Positions 5,557-6,670 of a DNA stretch of 6,670 nucleotides are shown here, one piece after another. Origin of the DNA: Campylobacterales bacterium (GTDB lineage: Bacteria; Campylobacterota; Campylobacteria; Campylobacterales; QNZT01). Made by a program: the position numbers and the translations under genes. Position 1 is the first letter of the stretch, and the number at the start of each line of letters is the position of its first letter. Where the stretch lies: the NCBI GenBank assembly GCA_027056215.1, contig JALULO010000237.1:1-6670 (forward strand), written 5' to 3'. Under the pieces are notes generated by a model. The model had not been told where the DNA came from. It saw only the letters and a program-made list of their open reading frames with translations, and did not search any database.

Positions 5557-6670
5557 TCATGAGGAACAACTCACATGCGAAACCCCTGCGATGTTGAAAA
5601 GCTCAGCGGGTTTCTTTTGGTAGTACTTGCGTTCGATCTCTTCGGATTGTTCGGCGTAAGGGTCGGTCATGATCTCCTGTAGTTCATGAATCAGACTGTA
5701 GTCTCCCCTCTCGGCTTGTTGGTAAGCGGGTACAAGAGTCCATTCGCGCAGGGTGTATTGTGGGTTGACGCTTTTCATCTTCACACAGAGAGCTTCCCTA
5801 GCCTCTAGTGTCGCCGTATCGATGGAATTTTTCCACTTCTCAAACCACTCATGCCAACGCTTCATGAGTGTTTCCTCTTGACTCTTGTCACCGTAAAAGC
5901 TTTTGGTAAGCGATGTAACATCCTCCGGGATCGATGAGAGTTCTCTAAAAAAAATCGTATAGTCGACTGAAGTTTCTATCATGAGTGTCATAAGTTCATT
6001 GAAAAGCGTTACGTTGAATTTTTCCCAGCCAAGCTTTTTCGCCCACATATCAAACATATGTGCCTGCATGATGACGGGGAAATCTTTTTTGATCTTTTCC
6101 AGTGTTGCCTGTCTCTCCCGCTCTGCTGCCAAAAGCGGTTCGAGTGCAAGGCAAAACATCTCGAAGTTGCGTTCTGCGGCTTTAGGTTGGTTGAAAAATG
6201 AAAAGTGTATGCCTCCGCCCGTCCACGGCTGATACCTCGGATCAAACATGTCGATAAAGCCAAAAGGACCATAATCAAGCGTAAAACCACCTACAGCACA
6301 GTTGTCGCTGTTGAAGTTGCCCTGTGTATACCCTACGCGAATCCAGTTCGCCACGAGCGAGGTGAGTCGTTTTCTAAACACAAGCGCGAGCAATACAACC
6401 TTCTCTTCCAGTGATAGTGTGGGGTCGATCTCTTCACTGTATTCACGCTCTATGATATGCAGCACCATCTTTTCAAGCTCTTCCATCGCTTTTGGATGCT
6501 CTTTTTTGCGTGCGCGGCGACCAAAAAGTTCAAGTTGACCGACCCGCAAAAATGAGGGTGCTACACGTGTGGTGATCGCCACTGCTTCCTCGATCATCAC
6601 TTCAGGATCTCTGGAATAGGAACCGTTTCGAAACCACGGACGCCTGACTGTCTCAGTCGTGGAAGTATAG
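5557..6670 (-). CDS. selO: SelO (YdiU) family protein adenylyltransferase, partial (N-terminus off the right edge)
   Basis: The minus-strand frame is open from the window edge (first full codon at 6669) to the stop at 5557: 370 codons, with the GTG at 6600 internal. Numbered from the edge, the matches are RVAPSFLRVGQLELFGRR (36-53), GNFNSDN with N123, DYGPFGF with D132 (the metal-binding Asp of the pseudokinase), NPQYTLREW (303-311), and a C-terminal ending SCSS* with C368. SelO has a pseudokinase fold that transfers AMP from ATP onto Ser/Thr/Tyr of target proteins and is linked to redox homeostasis. E. coli SelO has 478 residues, so roughly 110 N-terminal residues, including the nucleotide-loop and the active-site Lys, are outside the window. 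This is the GNFNSDN variant, not the HGVMNTDN form of E. coli. The partner cysteine expected soon after DYGPFGF is replaced. It is convergent with the lipoprotein gene and richer in GC. Confidence 0.93.
   Translation of the reverse strand, partial: YTSTTETVRRPWFRNGSYSRDPEVMIEEAVAITTRVAPSFLRVGQLELFGRRARKKEHPKAMEELEKMVLHIIEREYSEEIDPTLSLEEKVVLLALVFRKRLTSLVANWIRVGYTQGNFNSDNCAVGGFTLDYGPFGFIDMFDPRYQPWTGGGIHFSFFNQPKAAERNFEMFCLALEPLLAAERERQATLEKIKKDFPVIMQAHMFDMWAKKLGWEKFNVTLFNELMTLMIETSVDYTIFFRELSSIPEDVTSLTKSFYGDKSQEETLMKRWHEWFEKWKNSIDTATLEAREALCVKMKSVNPQYTLREWTLVPAYQQAERGDYSLIHELQEIMTDPYAEQSEEIERKYYQKKPAELFNIAGVSHVSCSS
5580..5618 (+). terminator. Possible terminator hairpin for the lipoprotein transcript, inside the selO 3' end
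   Basis: On the plus strand AAACCC-CTG (5580-5588) can pair with CAG-C-GGGTTT (5604-5613), nine pairs with one bulged base and a 15-nt loop, followed by CTTTT. It lies about 95 bp after the lipoprotein stop and antisense to the last codons of selO. The T tract is short and coding constraint could explain the pairing, so this is tentative. Confidence 0.3.

Noticed and set aside
5537..5597. Ribosome-site-like AAAGGAGAG followed by an ATG at 5559 and a 12-residue frame
   Set aside because: Spacing to the ATG is too long and the frame is tiny and antisense to the conserved selO C-terminus.
5981..6538. Several plus- and minus-strand frames within selO
   Set aside because: All overlap the strongly conserved SelO frame and show no coding signature of their own.
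1..6670. CRISPR array, insertion sequence, tRNA or rRNA
   Set aside because: I saw no regularly spaced repeats, terminal inverted repeats, transposase motifs or cloverleaf sequences, although this was a reading by eye only.

Overview
The window looks like chromosomal DNA of a campylobacterotal (epsilonproteobacterial) chemolithotroph of the Sulfurimonas/Sulfurovum type. This is an inference from AT-rich genes with TATAAT-like -10 boxes and weak -35 boxes, a HAMP-less sensor kinase in a tight RR-HK pair, and a short outer-membrane barrel protein with an N-terminal thrombospondin type 3 (TSP3) calcium motif. The species cannot be fixed from the sequence alone.

Layout. (1) Positions 1-2576, minus strand: a compact cluster read right to left. 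It holds an OmpR-family response regulator, an overlapping membrane histidine kinase, a small secreted histidine-rich basic protein, and the first 142 codons of an outer-membrane barrel protein that runs off the left edge. Gaps are -14, about 48 and 12 bp, so the last two genes are probably outputs or accessories of the two-component system. (2) Positions 2625-3245, minus strand: a protein-L-isoaspartate O-methyltransferase (pcm) 48 bp upstream of the response regulator. (3) Positions 3246-3607: an AT-rich divergent intergenic region with candidate promoters in both directions. (4) Positions 3608-4138, plus strand: an AhpD/CMD-family peroxidase-like protein with a complete E-X11-CXXC-XXX-H active site. 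(5) Positions 4233-5486, plus strand: a large lipoprotein of unknown function, with a DOMON/CBM9-like N-terminal domain and a previously unlabelled internal duplication in the C-terminal half. (6) Positions 5557-6670, minus strand, convergent: the C-terminal part of a SelO (YdiU) protein adenylyltransferase, cut by the right edge.

How the genes fit together. Pcm (repair of aged proteins), the AhpD-like thiol protein (peroxide or thiol redox) and SelO (AMPylation linked to redox homeostasis) share a loose theme of damage and redox stress. The two-component cluster looks like an envelope-sensing module. No mobile element, CRISPR array, tRNA or rRNA was seen. The most interesting points are the His-rich secreted protein wired to the two-component system, the duplicated lipoprotein, and a SelO that keeps its C-terminal redox cysteine but appears to lack the usual partner cysteine.
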